A DNA stretch of 64,000 nucleotides from Dysgonomonadaceae bacterium zrk40 (GTDB lineage: Bacteria > Bacteroidota > Bacteroidia > Bacteroidales > Dysgonomonadaceae). The notes beneath the pieces are model-generated. The model made no database searches. It saw nothing but the letters and a program-made list of their open reading frames with translations, and was not told the origin of the DNA. The number at the start of each line of letters is the position of its first letter. Position 1 is the first letter of the stretch. Of this stretch, positions 17,999 to 26,159 are shown piece by piece. The stretch covers positions 2,976,001 to 3,040,000 of the forward strand of contig CP070276.1 of the NCBI GenBank assembly GCA_016916535.1, in the 5' to 3' direction. The translations under genes and the position numbers were made by a program.

Positions 17999-18631
17999 TT
18001 ATTGTTCAAGTCGGTTAATTTCAATCCTTATTTCTTTAATAATTTCAGGATTCATTATCACCTTTTTACCATTTGCTTTAGACGAGAAAATGTAAAATAC
18101 TTTGCCACCAAATTCCTTTTCAAATTTTTCGTGCGTTTTTTGCTGCAACCCTTTCTCCTTAAAAATTTGGGATAGTTGAATTCCTTGATTTACGGGCTTA
18201 ATTTGTAAACCAATATACTTTTCTTTAATTTTTATGAAAAAGTCAACATTGTAGAGTCTGTCCCATTTGTCCGGGGCTGGTTCTATTTTGTAACTAAGTT
18301 CTTGTTCGAGCTGACCATAAATTGTTTTAATTTCAGTCCAATAGCCATCAAAGGTTCTGTCGATTACGAGTTGAAGCATATAGTCTATACAATCTTGCTC
18401 TGTGATTTCTTCAACTTCTGCTGAAATTACTTCTGTGATTTTAATGTAAAGTTTTTTTCCAAGTTCGATAATGTGTTCTTTTGAACGAACATTTGAAAAA
18501 TAGTATTCTCGCCACTCTTCCAATGTTTTTGGCTCGCATTGTCTTATGCTTTCTGATGTTGGTCCAACATTTCTTTTAAAGTTCAGTTGGAAACGATTCA
18601 TCGCGCTATTTAAAATCCATTCTTTTGCCAT
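17999..18631 (-). CDS. MjaI-like type II restriction endonuclease
   Basis: A 210-aa protein that resembles the MjaI restriction endonuclease family, with the characteristic N-terminus MAKEWILNSAMNRFQLNFKR and the EEWREYYF segment. MjaI-type enzymes cut CTAG, but specificity here is inferred from the family only. It is the last gene of a three-gene minus-strand cassette (methylase, small protein, nuclease) and follows the small gene with almost no gap. Group II intron copy 1 sits 15 bp beyond its stop, in the cassette's attC-like site. Confidence 0.75.
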   Translation of the reverse strand: MAKEWILNSAMNRFQLNFKRNVGPTSESIRQCEPKTLEEWREYYFSNVRSKEHIIELGKKLYIKITEVISAEVEEITEQDCIDYMLQLVIDRTFDGYWTEIKTIYGQLEQELSYKIEPAPDKWDRLYNVDFFIKIKEKYIGLQIKPVNQGIQLSQIFKEKGLQQKTHEKFEKEFGGKVFYIFSSKANGKKVIMNPEIIKEIRIEINRLEQ

Positions 18632-18633
18632 TA

Positions 18634-18951
18634 TTATAAGTTTGCTTCTAAATTGTTTGCTCTATCATTAATTTTTTGTGCTCTACGTCTAAGAGACTGA
18701 ACATATCTCCTTATCTCATCAGGATTATTTTCAATCCAATAACCTGCTGGATTAGCCGTAGAGCTTTTTATCAAATGTCCGTGTTGTATAGCAAAAGAAA
18801 TAAGACCACGAGCAGCAACTTGATTTCCTGTAATTGGAAAACCGTGCTGCTGATTCAGTTGGCGTTCAATTGCAAAAGCTGTTTGTGCATGAGCTCGCCC
18901 TACTCTAAGTATGGCAATCAAATTATTAATATCATTCTGTGTGTATGCCAT
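18634..18951 (-). CDS. Small winged-helix-like protein of the RM cassette
   Basis: About 105 aa, starting at MAYTQNDINNLIAILRVGRA (ATG at 18951); an upstream in-frame start inside the methylase gene is less likely. Residues about 5-85 look like a small helical or winged-helix fold (QVAARGLISFAIQHGHLI, then a WIENNPDEIRRYVQSL helix). It overlaps the methylase end by 20 bp and abuts the nuclease start, so it is translationally tied to both. A control protein or nuclease accessory subunit is possible. Confidence 0.65.
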   Translation of the reverse strand: MAYTQNDINNLIAILRVGRAHAQTAFAIERQLNQQHGFPITGNQVAARGLISFAIQHGHLIKSSTANPAGYWIENNPDEIRRYVQSLRRRAQKINDRANNLEANL

Positions 18952-20260
18952 TTGAGTAAGATAAAAATTTGTCTTTGTATTTAAAATCAATTTGTGTATC
19001 AGGTTCAGCAAAACCTTCTTTTATTAAATGTGCATTCAAAAAAGTTTTATTCTTTAAATATAGGTAACACATTAAATTATTCTGTTCATCATATTTTTTT
19101 TCGTCAAATTTCATAAAAACCTTTTGCCCTTTTGTCTTGTCGTAAAGAAACTTTTTGGCAGAACCATTTGAAGTCTTGTTTTCTTTTACCCCAATAAGTC
19201 TGACTACAAGGTCGTTATTGAGTTTAACTAACTCAGGACTAATGATTTCTTTTACCGTGTAATAATCTTCTCGTTGCCCACTATTTTTATCGATTTTTGA
19301 GCCAAATTGAAGCTTTTTGGGGTCAATCTTTTTATCAAGGTTTTGAAAATCAACGAATCGATAAGGTAAGTTTTTAAACTCCTTTTCTGTGTCAATGTTG
19401 ATGATATCTTTTAAAAACTCATATGTTGTTCCTGCAATATCAGCTTGGTTTATGTTTAATTTGTTTTTTGCAACTTCAATAAATTCAGGATTAATCTCAT
19501 AACCAATTGAGTTTCGTTCCAAATTCCTTGCAGCCAAAGAGGTTGTTCCACTACCCATAAATGGGTCTAAAACGGTTTCGCCTTTAAAAGCAAACATTTT
19601 TATTAATCTTTTAGGCAACTCTTCTGGAAACATAGCGATGTGTCCATCTTGTTTTGCTCCACCAAAATTCCAATGACCTGCGAAATATTCTTTCCATTCT
19701 TCGGTAGTCATTTTAGATTGTTCTTTTATCTCTTTGGATACCTTTGATTTGGAAGTGCCTAATTTTTTAAAAATTAAAATAAACTCATAGTCAATAGAGA
19801 GAATTCCATTTCTTGGTGTCGGAAAACTTCCCATTAATGATGCTCCACCAGTTGTATTTGTAGTAGTTTGTTTTTGCCAAATAATAGCTCCCATATAATC
19901 AAATCCGATACTCTCACAGAATTTAATTATTTCAGTCCGAATTGGAATAACTTTATAACGTCCATAGTATACAGCCCTTGCAAATTGGTCACCTATATTT
20001 ACACATAGTCTGCAACCGTTGTCAAGAATCCGGTAACATTCTTTCCAAACAAGATTGAGGTTATTTATATAGGTTTCATAATCTTCGTGATAGCCTATTT
20101 GATTCTCTGTTCCATAGTCCTTTAGCTGCCAATAAGGTGGCGAGGTTATGACTAAATGAACAGATTTGTCGGGGACAAGATTCATTTGTCGACTGTCTCC
20201 ATTTATTATTTTATGTGTCGTCTTCACTTTAAATTTCTTTTTAATTGTTGTTGTCTGCAA
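18932..20260 (-). CDS. DNA methyltransferase with C-terminal SNase-like domain
   Basis: A 442-aa modification enzyme. Motif IV TSPPYW is at about 39-44 and motif I DPFMGSGTTSLAA at about 230, the order and TSPPY form usual in N4-cytosine (or beta-class adenine) methylases. Residues about 300-440 are an added domain resembling a staphylococcal-nuclease fold (LVVRLIGVKEN, a central GQKVFMKFDEKKYDEQN, then FLNAHLIKEGFAEPD). The classical SNase catalytic Arg/Glu set is not obvious, so it may only bind DNA. It is the first gene of the RM cassette. Confidence 0.85.
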   Translation of the reverse strand: MQTTTIKKKFKVKTTHKIINGDSRQMNLVPDKSVHLVITSPPYWQLKDYGTENQIGYHEDYETYINNLNLVWKECYRILDNGCRLCVNIGDQFARAVYYGRYKVIPIRTEIIKFCESIGFDYMGAIIWQKQTTTNTTGGASLMGSFPTPRNGILSIDYEFILIFKKLGTSKSKVSKEIKEQSKMTTEEWKEYFAGHWNFGGAKQDGHIAMFPEELPKRLIKMFAFKGETVLDPFMGSGTTSLAARNLERNSIGYEINPEFIEVAKNKLNINQADIAGTTYEFLKDIINIDTEKEFKNLPYRFVDFQNLDKKIDPKKLQFGSKIDKNSGQREDYYTVKEIISPELVKLNNDLVVRLIGVKENKTSNGSAKKFLYDKTKGQKVFMKFDEKKYDEQNNLMCYLYLKNKTFLNAHLIKEGFAEPDTQIDFKYKDKFLSYSNGIHTE

Positions 20261-20314
20261 AGGTAGTCATAATATAAAGTTTTCTGCTCGATTTCTCGGG
20301 TTTCTTAGCCTTGC

Positions 20315-20440
20315 ACCCAACGGTTGGGTATATGAAACGTTTGGCATTTCAAGGCGATTTCCTATCAAACCGTTGCTATGTTTATTAAATGTACCGTCCT
20401 TAAAATCAGCACTATCCGCCAAATGTTTTATATACCGTGT
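20315..20440. other. attC-like site 4, split by group II intron copy 2
   Basis: The left core ACCCAAC is a perfect RYYYAAC. The arms GTATATGAAACGTTTGGC and GCCAAATGTTTTATATAC pair. The left part ends ...CCGTGT, and the right core resumes at 22384, rebuilding GTTAGGT, a perfect GTTRRRY. It terminates the DUF262/HEPN cassette. Confidence 0.75.
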
Positions 20441-22383
20441 GTGCGCCCTGCATGAGCAGAGCGCACCTGCTGCAAGCAACAGTAAAATTTCAAAATTACA
20501 AATAATTTTGGTTAAACAATGCTCTAAGCAGGTGTATTTTTCCAGAGGGTGTAAGTCCCTTATGCACGGGGTCGTGCCCGAAGCATTAGCAAGTCGCAAG
20601 CTGGTTGTTGGTGACGACAGCAGTGAAGGAAGCGAGACTGCAAAATCCGGTACTGACGAACAGAAACGGTATATGAGGCATAATTGTCTTGGGTAAGCAA
20701 CCACATCATTGTAACGCCCAAAAGGTAGTTTGTGGACAGATATGTAGATACCGCAGGGATTGGAGGAAGGAAAAAGCTCTTACCGGGGGAGATCTCTAAG
20801 CAGTAAAATGTAATGAGAAGTCAGCCGAGGTCATAGTAATTACGGAAAACGAGCCGGCAAGTGATAGAAATCCAGAGAGTCGGAGGTCTCACGAACGTAA
20901 TGAAGGACTGAACGTTAAGAAGTTTTTAATGCGACATGGATTTTCAGCAATGAAATAGCCTGTAGCAAGCGAAACAGGGCAAGAGAAGATGATTAAAAGA
21001 GCAAACAAAAACGAAATGGAATTGATTGAGCAAGTGATTAACCGTCACAACATGATGCGTGCATTGCAACAGGTCAGGCAGAACAAAGGTTCGGCAGGAG
21101 TTGATCGAATGCCTGTAAGTGAACTATACGACCACCTGACAAAGAACAGGGAAAGTATAGAGCAATCATTGTTAAACGGCACTTACCTGCCACAACCCAT
21201 TTTGGGGGTAGAGATACCCAAGGGAAATGGGAAGAGACGTCTTTTAGGTGTGCCCACCGTGGTTGACCGGATGCTTCAACAAGCCGTAGGGCAAGTTTTA
21301 GCCAACCGGTTCGAAATGGAATTTGAGGATTACAGTTATGGATTTCGCCCGAATAAGAATGCCCTGCAAGCGGTACTCAAAGCATTGGAGTATATAAACA
21401 ATGGTTATCAGGATATAGTAGACATTGACCTGAAGAGCTTCTTTGACGAAGTAGACCACTGCATTTTGCTGCAATTGTTGTATCGCAAGGTAAAATGCCC
21501 GCTTACGCTGCGTCTTATCCGCAAATGGCTGCGAGCGCCGATTTTAATCAACGGGAAGTTAGTCAAACGCCGAAAAGGAGTACCACAGGGCAGTCCGCTG
21601 AGCCCGATTCTCTCCAATATCATGTTAGATGAATTGGATAAAGAATTAGACAGACGTGGATTAAAGTCTGTCCGCTATGCTGACGACTTTAGCATTTATT
21701 GCAAAAGCCAATGGCAAGCCCGCAAAACAGGCAACGAGATCTTTCTCTTTCTAAAGAGTAAACTACACCTGCCTATTAATCGGGAGAAAAGTGGAATCCG
21801 TCGCCCCGTAAACTTTTCGCTATTAGGATATGGTTTTGTGCCCACTTACAAAAAGGGGGAAAAAGGCAAATACCAGCTGGTGGTAAGCGGCAAAGGATGG
21901 AAAAACCTGAAACTAAAACTCAAAGCCATCACCCGAAAAACCACACCCGCCAGTTTCGATGAGCGTATCCACAAACTGAAAGAAGTACAGCGAGGCTGGC
22001 TTCAATACTACCGCATGGCAAGTATCCAGGAAAAACTCAAAGATGTGGATGGGTGGGTGCGTAACCGGTTACGTTGCTGTATCTGGAAACAATGGAAGAA
22101 ATCCGAACGAAGACGGAAAAACCTGATACGTTTGGGCGTTGACCTTGAACACGCATACAGCCACAGCCGTAGCCGAATGGGTACATGGGCGGTCGCCTGT
22201 AGCCCTATTTTGAAAACCACCATCACGGTGGAACGTCTGCAACAACGCGGTTACGAACCTATGTTTACTTATTATCAGAAAATTGCTCCATTTCTTAACG
22301 AACCGCTGTATACGTGAACCGTACGTACAGTGGTGTGAGAGGCTCTCCCCGTCAGCCAAGGCTGGCGGGGCAGTCTACTCGAT
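20441..22383 (+). mobile_element. Group II intron copy 2, 1943 bp
   Basis: Same length and ends (GTGCG ... CTCGAT) as the other copies. The leader keeps the copy-1 variant (CCAGAGGGTGTAAG), while the ORF matches copies 3 and 4, so it is intermediate between the two types. The last base of the intron also serves as part of the HEPN gene stop codon on the other strand. Confidence 0.9.
20989..22317 (+). CDS. ltrA: Group II intron reverse transcriptase/maturase (copy 2)
   Basis: 442 aa, identical in sequence to the maturases of copies 3 and 4 (MIKRANKNEM start, YADD active site, GIIM domain). It is intact and presumably able to support retrohoming. Confidence 0.93.
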   Translation: MIKRANKNEMELIEQVINRHNMMRALQQVRQNKGSAGVDRMPVSELYDHLTKNRESIEQSLLNGTYLPQPILGVEIPKGNGKRRLLGVPTVVDRMLQQAVGQVLANRFEMEFEDYSYGFRPNKNALQAVLKALEYINNGYQDIVDIDLKSFFDEVDHCILLQLLYRKVKCPLTLRLIRKWLRAPILINGKLVKRRKGVPQGSPLSPILSNIMLDELDKELDRRGLKSVRYADDFSIYCKSQWQARKTGNEIFLFLKSKLHLPINREKSGIRRPVNFSLLGYGFVPTYKKGEKGKYQLVVSGKGWKNLKLKLKAITRKTTPASFDERIHKLKEVQRGWLQYYRMASIQEKLKDVDGWVRNRLRCCIWKQWKKSERRRKNLIRLGVDLEHAYSHSRSRMGTWAVACSPILKTTITVERLQQRGYEPMFTYYQKIAPFLNEPLYT

Positions 22384-23036
22384 TAGGTACTGGCTTTTTT
22401 CACTTTATATTCTTCCAAAGTCGCTGCGTTTTCGATTTCCGTTTTTAATAGTTCCATTAATTGTTGCGTATCCTGATGCATTAAGTTATACGCTTCATAT
22501 TCTACACGTAGATAATCTCCGTGTGCAATATTATTCCTTGCATCAACCAAATCGTTTATAAGACTCCTTTTATGCGCGAAATTCGTTTCGTCAATCCCAA
22601 TGATAAATAAAATTTCCTCTAATACACTATAACGAAGATTTGATTTAGTTTGGATTACGTTTTTAGTTAGCATATTTGAATTCTTGTCAATTTCGTTGAT
22701 TAAAAATTCAACCGCTTTGGTGCGTTCTTCTATATTTTTTATTTCCAAATTTCCTAAAGTTTTTGACAATGAGAGTGCAATGAATTGTGGTTTCAGTTCG
22801 CTATGCTTAAGATACTTTTTAGCTACAAATTCTAAATATAACTCACACGATTTTTTAACAAATCCCTCCCAATGAGCATACAAAATTGGAACGCAAAATC
22901 TCAACGCTGCGCTTTGTTTAGGACTTGGACTACTCGGAATTTGGTCTTTAATAATTTTAAGTTCCTTTCGTCTCCACGCGTAGTCATTACCAACTAAATC
23001 AATGAGTTCGTTATATGTATATGGTTTTCTCGCCAT
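22383..23036 (-). CDS. HEPN-domain protein (MAE_28990-type)
   Basis: A 217-aa protein resembling the MAE_28990/MAE_18760 HEPN family. The RNase-type motif Rx4H is seen as RNNIAH in LVDARNNIAHGDYL near residue 170. The N-terminal WRRKELKIIKDQI and ILYAHWEGFVKKSCELY segments are also typical. It overlaps the DUF262 gene by one base, so the pair is an operon. HEPN partners of DUF262 proteins are thought to act in phage defence or as toxins; the role here is inference. The terminal TAA is kept despite the intron insertion at its last bases. Confidence 0.75.
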   Translation of the reverse strand: MARKPYTYNELIDLVGNDYAWRRKELKIIKDQIPSSPSPKQSAALRFCVPILYAHWEGFVKKSCELYLEFVAKKYLKHSELKPQFIALSLSKTLGNLEIKNIEERTKAVEFLINEIDKNSNMLTKNVIQTKSNLRYSVLEEILFIIGIDETNFAHKRSLINDLVDARNNIAHGDYLRVEYEAYNLMHQDTQQLMELLKTEIENAATLEEYKVKKAST

Positions 23037-24148
23037 TATTTCTCGAAATAAGCTTTTGAGAAAGGAACAAGTTTTGGAATTCTCGTTTTTGCATTTGAAC
23101 CAGAACCGGACGTCAGGTTATAGGTTTCTTGACTATAAAGCTCTTGAATTTTTGTTTTTATTAAAGTATCATCTTGGGGAAGATTATAGTTGGAAATATT
23201 TGGGGATAAACCAACTGCTACTGCCTCAAATGCCGATTCTAAAAACTTCCCTTTGAAATCAATGCCGTTATATTTTTTAAATGATTTTTCTCCCAATATT
23301 CTATTTAGTGTTGCAAATGTCAAATCAAAATTTTCTTTAACTTTTTCAAAATCGAATGTGTTGCTATTTAATATGTCTTCATTAATGTCATCAAGAAAGT
23401 CGCCTACATCCTTTTTATTGTTGTAATCATATTGAGTTAAGGAGATAAATCGTAAGAGCAACTCCATATGATATTGTTCATCATAAAGCCTGTCTGAAAG
23501 TGATAAAGTTTCCAGAAAATCGGAATTTTTTGACAAACCTTCGAACCATAGAAATCTATCACGATTAATCATTAACATTACATTATTTCGAACTTCCTGA
23601 TTAGAAGCGTTTGAACCTCCAGTATTCAACCTCTGGAAAACCTCGAATTTCGCTCTTTCGTCCGATTCACTTAAAATAATTGTTAAGTTAATTTTTGTTC
23701 GTTTTATGGATAGTTTTAATCCAGCTGGCAATTCTTTATCTCCATCTTCCCACTTATAGCCTTCTAAACTTGGAATATATTTTGTTCCTTCCAAAACTAA
23801 AGGGTCTGTATCTTTTAGAACTCCAAAAAGTTGTAAAATAGTCGATACTCTTTGCAAGCCGTCAACTAATTCCCAAATTCCATTTTCATCTTGATAAACA
23901 AAAACAGAAGGAATAGGTATTCCTAATATAATAGATTCGACAAGTTTAACTTTTTGTCCGTGAGTCCATCTGAAAAGTCTTTGATACTCTGGTCTAATAA
24001 TGATTTCTTCATTTTCATAAAGGTTTACTAATTCCCCAATAGACATTGCATAGCTTTCAGTTTTAAAACTGGTTCTTTTTTTTTCAATTTCTTCTAATAA
24101 TTTATCCATTGTTCTTTTTTTTTCAATTTCTTCTAATAATTTATCCAT
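23036..24148 (-). CDS. DUF262 (ParB/GmrS-like) protein
   Basis: A 370-aa protein of the DUF262 superfamily. The ParB-like nucleotide-binding motif is VDGLQRVSTI near residue 95, and FEVFQRLNTGGSNAS follows, as in GmrSD-type nucleases. No C-terminal HNH (GmrD-like) domain is apparent; the HEPN neighbour may supply nuclease function. The N-terminus carries an exact 13-residue duplication (MDKLLEEIEKKRT twice) caused by a 39-bp tandem repeat. The second ATG at 24109 is therefore an equally good start, and translation from either gives the same core. Confidence 0.8.
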   Translation of the reverse strand: MDKLLEEIEKKRTMDKLLEEIEKKRTSFKTESYAMSIGELVNLYENEEIIIRPEYQRLFRWTHGQKVKLVESIILGIPIPSVFVYQDENGIWELVDGLQRVSTILQLFGVLKDTDPLVLEGTKYIPSLEGYKWEDGDKELPAGLKLSIKRTKINLTIILSESDERAKFEVFQRLNTGGSNASNQEVRNNVMLMINRDRFLWFEGLSKNSDFLETLSLSDRLYDEQYHMELLLRFISLTQYDYNNKKDVGDFLDDINEDILNSNTFDFEKVKENFDLTFATLNRILGEKSFKKYNGIDFKGKFLESAFEAVAVGLSPNISNYNLPQDDTLIKTKIQELYSQETYNLTSGSGSNAKTRIPKLVPFSKAYFEK

Positions 24149-24149
24149 T
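24072..24149. repeat. 39-bp perfect tandem duplication at a gene start
   Basis: Two exact 39-bp copies (24072-24110 and 24111-24149) plus a partial third (to 24162). They duplicate the start codon and first 13 codons of the DUF262 gene. The poly-T stretches at the unit ends suggest slippage. Confidence 0.95.
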
Positions 24150-24169
24150 GTTCTTTTTTTTTAGCTTGT

Positions 24170-24363
24170 GCCTAACGGTTCGGGGCTTTGCGAAGTGGCG
24201 GAAAATCGAAGCGGAAAGTTTCGATTTAGACGGAACGTAGCAAAAGCCAATTTTTATTTGCTAAATTATGAAAAAAAGCCAATAAAATTGGCTTTTGCGG
24301 ATTAAAATGTACAAACTTTCAATTTAGACGTAGACCCGCCATTTTGCAAAACCCTTGTTATGT
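24170..24363. other. attC-like recombination site 5 (intact, 194 bp)
   Basis: The left core GCCTAAC (24170-24176) and right core GTTATGT (24357-24363) enclose long paired arms (CGGGGCTTTGCGAAGTGGCGG with CCGCCATTTTGCAAAACCC). An inner perfect repeat pairs CAAAAGCCAATTTT with AAAATTGGCTTTTG. The stop of the neighbouring cassette gene lies within the right core, as at site 12. Confidence 0.75.
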
Positions 24364-25035
24364 GCTGGTGTTCTTGTCGTCCCTTTTAAACTCTTCCATT
24401 TCCTTATAAAACTCCATTGCTTTCATTACTGATTTACCACCCGAACCTGCAATCATATTCCTGAACCATTTTTTGTTTAAGTTTTCGGGCTTGTGGTTCT
24501 TATATAGCCAATAACTAAGGTAGATAAAAGAACTTGTCAATAATACCTGAAAAACAATATATCCAAATCCGACTTCTTGAGGAAACCATTTATTACTCAA
24601 ATAAAATGTGGTGTAAAACGGGATTTGAAGACACATAATTTTAGCGTGGTCAATTATGGATAGTTGAAGTCTTGATAATTGTTGTTGAATTTCGATTATG
24701 CTACCATTATAGTTAATGTTGTTCGTCCAATTAAGGTGTCTAATATAGTCGGAAAAACCTTTAATGTTAACCACGGTGATTATAGCGACTGAAATGATAA
24801 AATAGTTCAAAGCCGAGGAATAGTTAAATATGGCATAAAACAAGGCGTGTCCTAAAATCAAAAGATAAAAGACAAAGGCAACGATTCCTGATGTTTTTAA
24901 TTTAACCAATGATTTCAAAGAAGATTTAGCTTTGTTGTTTATAGCTTCTTTCAAAAGAAGTTCATTAATTGCCAATGTTTTTTCGATTTTGGCATTTTGT
25001 TGTTTCCAAATGTTAATCAGTTCTGTATTTTCCAT
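24358..25035 (-). CDS. Membrane protein, probable anti-sigma partner
   Basis: A 225-aa protein with about four membrane helices (near 50-70, 75-95, 140-155 and 165-185) and cytoplasmic ends. It follows the ECF sigma gene with a one-base gap. Its position and N-terminal soluble segment (ELINIWKQQNAKIEKTLAI) fit the membrane proteins commonly paired with ECF sigma factors in Bacteroidota. The anti-sigma role is inferred from context only. Confidence 0.65.
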   Translation of the reverse strand: MENTELINIWKQQNAKIEKTLAINELLLKEAINNKAKSSLKSLVKLKTSGIVAFVFYLLILGHALFYAIFNYSSALNYFIISVAIITVVNIKGFSDYIRHLNWTNNINYNGSIIEIQQQLSRLQLSIIDHAKIMCLQIPFYTTFYLSNKWFPQEVGFGYIVFQVLLTSSFIYLSYWLYKNHKPENLNKKWFRNMIAGSGGKSVMKAMEFYKEMEEFKRDDKNTST

Positions 25036-25036
25036 T

Positions 25037-25549
25037 TTATTGATTTTTAATTTTAGTAAATTTTTGTTTTAAGCCGTTTTTGATACGGTTTATTTTGGTG
25101 GCGACATTAGTTTCAGAAATCCCGATGATTTGAGAAATTTCTTTGTGACTCTTTTCTTCTAAATAAAGCAACATCAATGCTTTATCCAAATCTTTGAGTT
25201 GAGAAATCATCTGTTGTAAAATACCTAAATCCGTTTCCTTATCTTCAAAATAGTCATTATCAGGGAAATTGATAATTCCGTCTGTTAACAGATTTGATAT
25301 TTTTTTTCTGCTAGTTTCTTTCCGATAAAATGATATCGCAACATTTAAAGAAATTCGATACATCCACGTTGAATACTTGAAATTGTCGTCATAATTGTCA
25401 AATGATTTCCACAACTGGATAATAATTTCTTGAACGAGGTCTTTTCGGTCTTCAACATTTTTGCAGTAAGAATTTGCTACCTTGTAGATGATACCTTTAT
25501 TAGTTTGAACAACAGAGAGAAATATGTCGGATTTATCAATTTTGTCCAT
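25037..25549 (-). CDS. ECF-type sigma factor on a cassette
   Basis: A 170-aa sigma-70 family protein with region 2 (DRKDLVQEIIIQLWKSFDNY) and region 4 (LYLEEKSHKEISQIIGISETNVATKINRIK). It lies in a three-gene minus-strand operon: lipoprotein, sigma, membrane protein. Its first bases overlap the lipoprotein gene by 14 bp. The operon is bounded downstream by attC-like site 5. Its targets are unknown; no copy of a distinctive promoter was recognised nearby. Confidence 0.88.
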   Translation of the reverse strand: MDKIDKSDIFLSVVQTNKGIIYKVANSYCKNVEDRKDLVQEIIIQLWKSFDNYDDNFKYSTWMYRISLNVAISFYRKETSRKKISNLLTDGIINFPDNDYFEDKETDLGILQQMISQLKDLDKALMLLYLEEKSHKEISQIIGISETNVATKINRIKNGLKQKFTKIKNQ

Positions 25550-25733
25550 TCTTGTAATTTGTCAGTGTATCAACGGGATAGTTGATTTGCACTTCATTTT
25601 TGTTTGATTTTTTTACACTTTGGTCAGGATAACCATAATAGTGATTTCTCGTGATTGTGATTCCGCATCCTGTTGTCAAGGTCAGTATCGCAATAAATGC
25701 AATAGCCAATAATTTGTTATTTCTTTTTCCCAT
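25536..25733 (-). CDS. Small lipoprotein
   Basis: A 65-aa protein with a clear lipoprotein signal (MGKRNNKLLAIAFIAIL, then a TTGC box with Cys about 23). The mature part is short and polar (TITRNHYYGYPDQSVKK). It overlaps the sigma gene start by 14 bp, so it is the first gene of the operon. It might be the envelope sensor for the sigma/anti-sigma pair, but this is a guess from position. Confidence 0.7.
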   Translation of the reverse strand: MGKRNNKLLAIAFIAILTLTTGCGITITRNHYYGYPDQSVKKSNKNEVQINYPVDTLTNYKNGQN

Positions 25734-25877
25734 TCGATTAAATAATTAGGTGTTAAACTTTCTACTTTCCTAATTATTCGCACAAAGGGTCAAAATATCA
25801 CAATCCGTATAAAAAATATTTTTTGCCTGAAGTCAAATGGTCGTTTTGATGTTTGGCACGGTCGGTCTTACACTTGC

Positions 25878-26008
25878 ACATAACGGACGGAGGATTTGCG
25901 AGGTTGCGGGGGGGATATCCACTATCCCTTGTAATCTCGCAAATCCTGTGTTCTACGATGTCGCCGTTAGGCGAGGAGTAGAATGCAGGATGTAATCCTC
26001 CGTCCGTT
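25878..26008. repeat. Branched palindrome in attC position
   Basis: The outer stem AACGGACGGAGGATT / AATCCTCCGTCCGTT is perfect. Inside are two further stems: AGGATTTGCGAG with CTCGCAAATCCT, and TCCTGTGTTCTAC with GTAGAATGCAGGA (one mismatch), the latter capped by CGCCGTTAGGCG. The left end ACATAAC resembles an attC core. The three-way layout differs from the simple hairpin of the other sites. Confidence 0.7.
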
Positions 26009-26043
26009 CTCCCGACGAGCCGAAGGCGATGTCGGGAGAACGG
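26004..26043. repeat. Short perfect palindrome between two attC-like sites
   Basis: The arms CCGTTCTCCCGAC (26004-26016) and GTCGGGAGAACGG (26031-26043) pair perfectly around a 14-base centre. It bridges the branched palindrome and attC-like site 7, where a cassette gene would be expected; no gene fits there. Confidence 0.75.
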
Positions 26044-26159
26044 TACATGTATGAAACGTTGGGGATTGCGGGCTTCGTCACTGTCTGCCGTTGCAAAAGC
26101 GTATGCGGGGCAGAACACTTCAAGAAACCACTTAGACCCCAATGTTTTATACATGATGT
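26034..26159. other. attC-like site 7, split by group II intron copy 3
   Basis: The arms ACATGTATGAAACGTTGGGG and CCCCAATGTTTTATACATG pair with few wobbles. The left part ends ...GATGT and the right core resumes at 28103 (TGTGTG), rebuilding GTTGTGT. The left core is degenerate (GGAGAAC) because it merges into the palindrome at 26004-26043. Confidence 0.65.
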
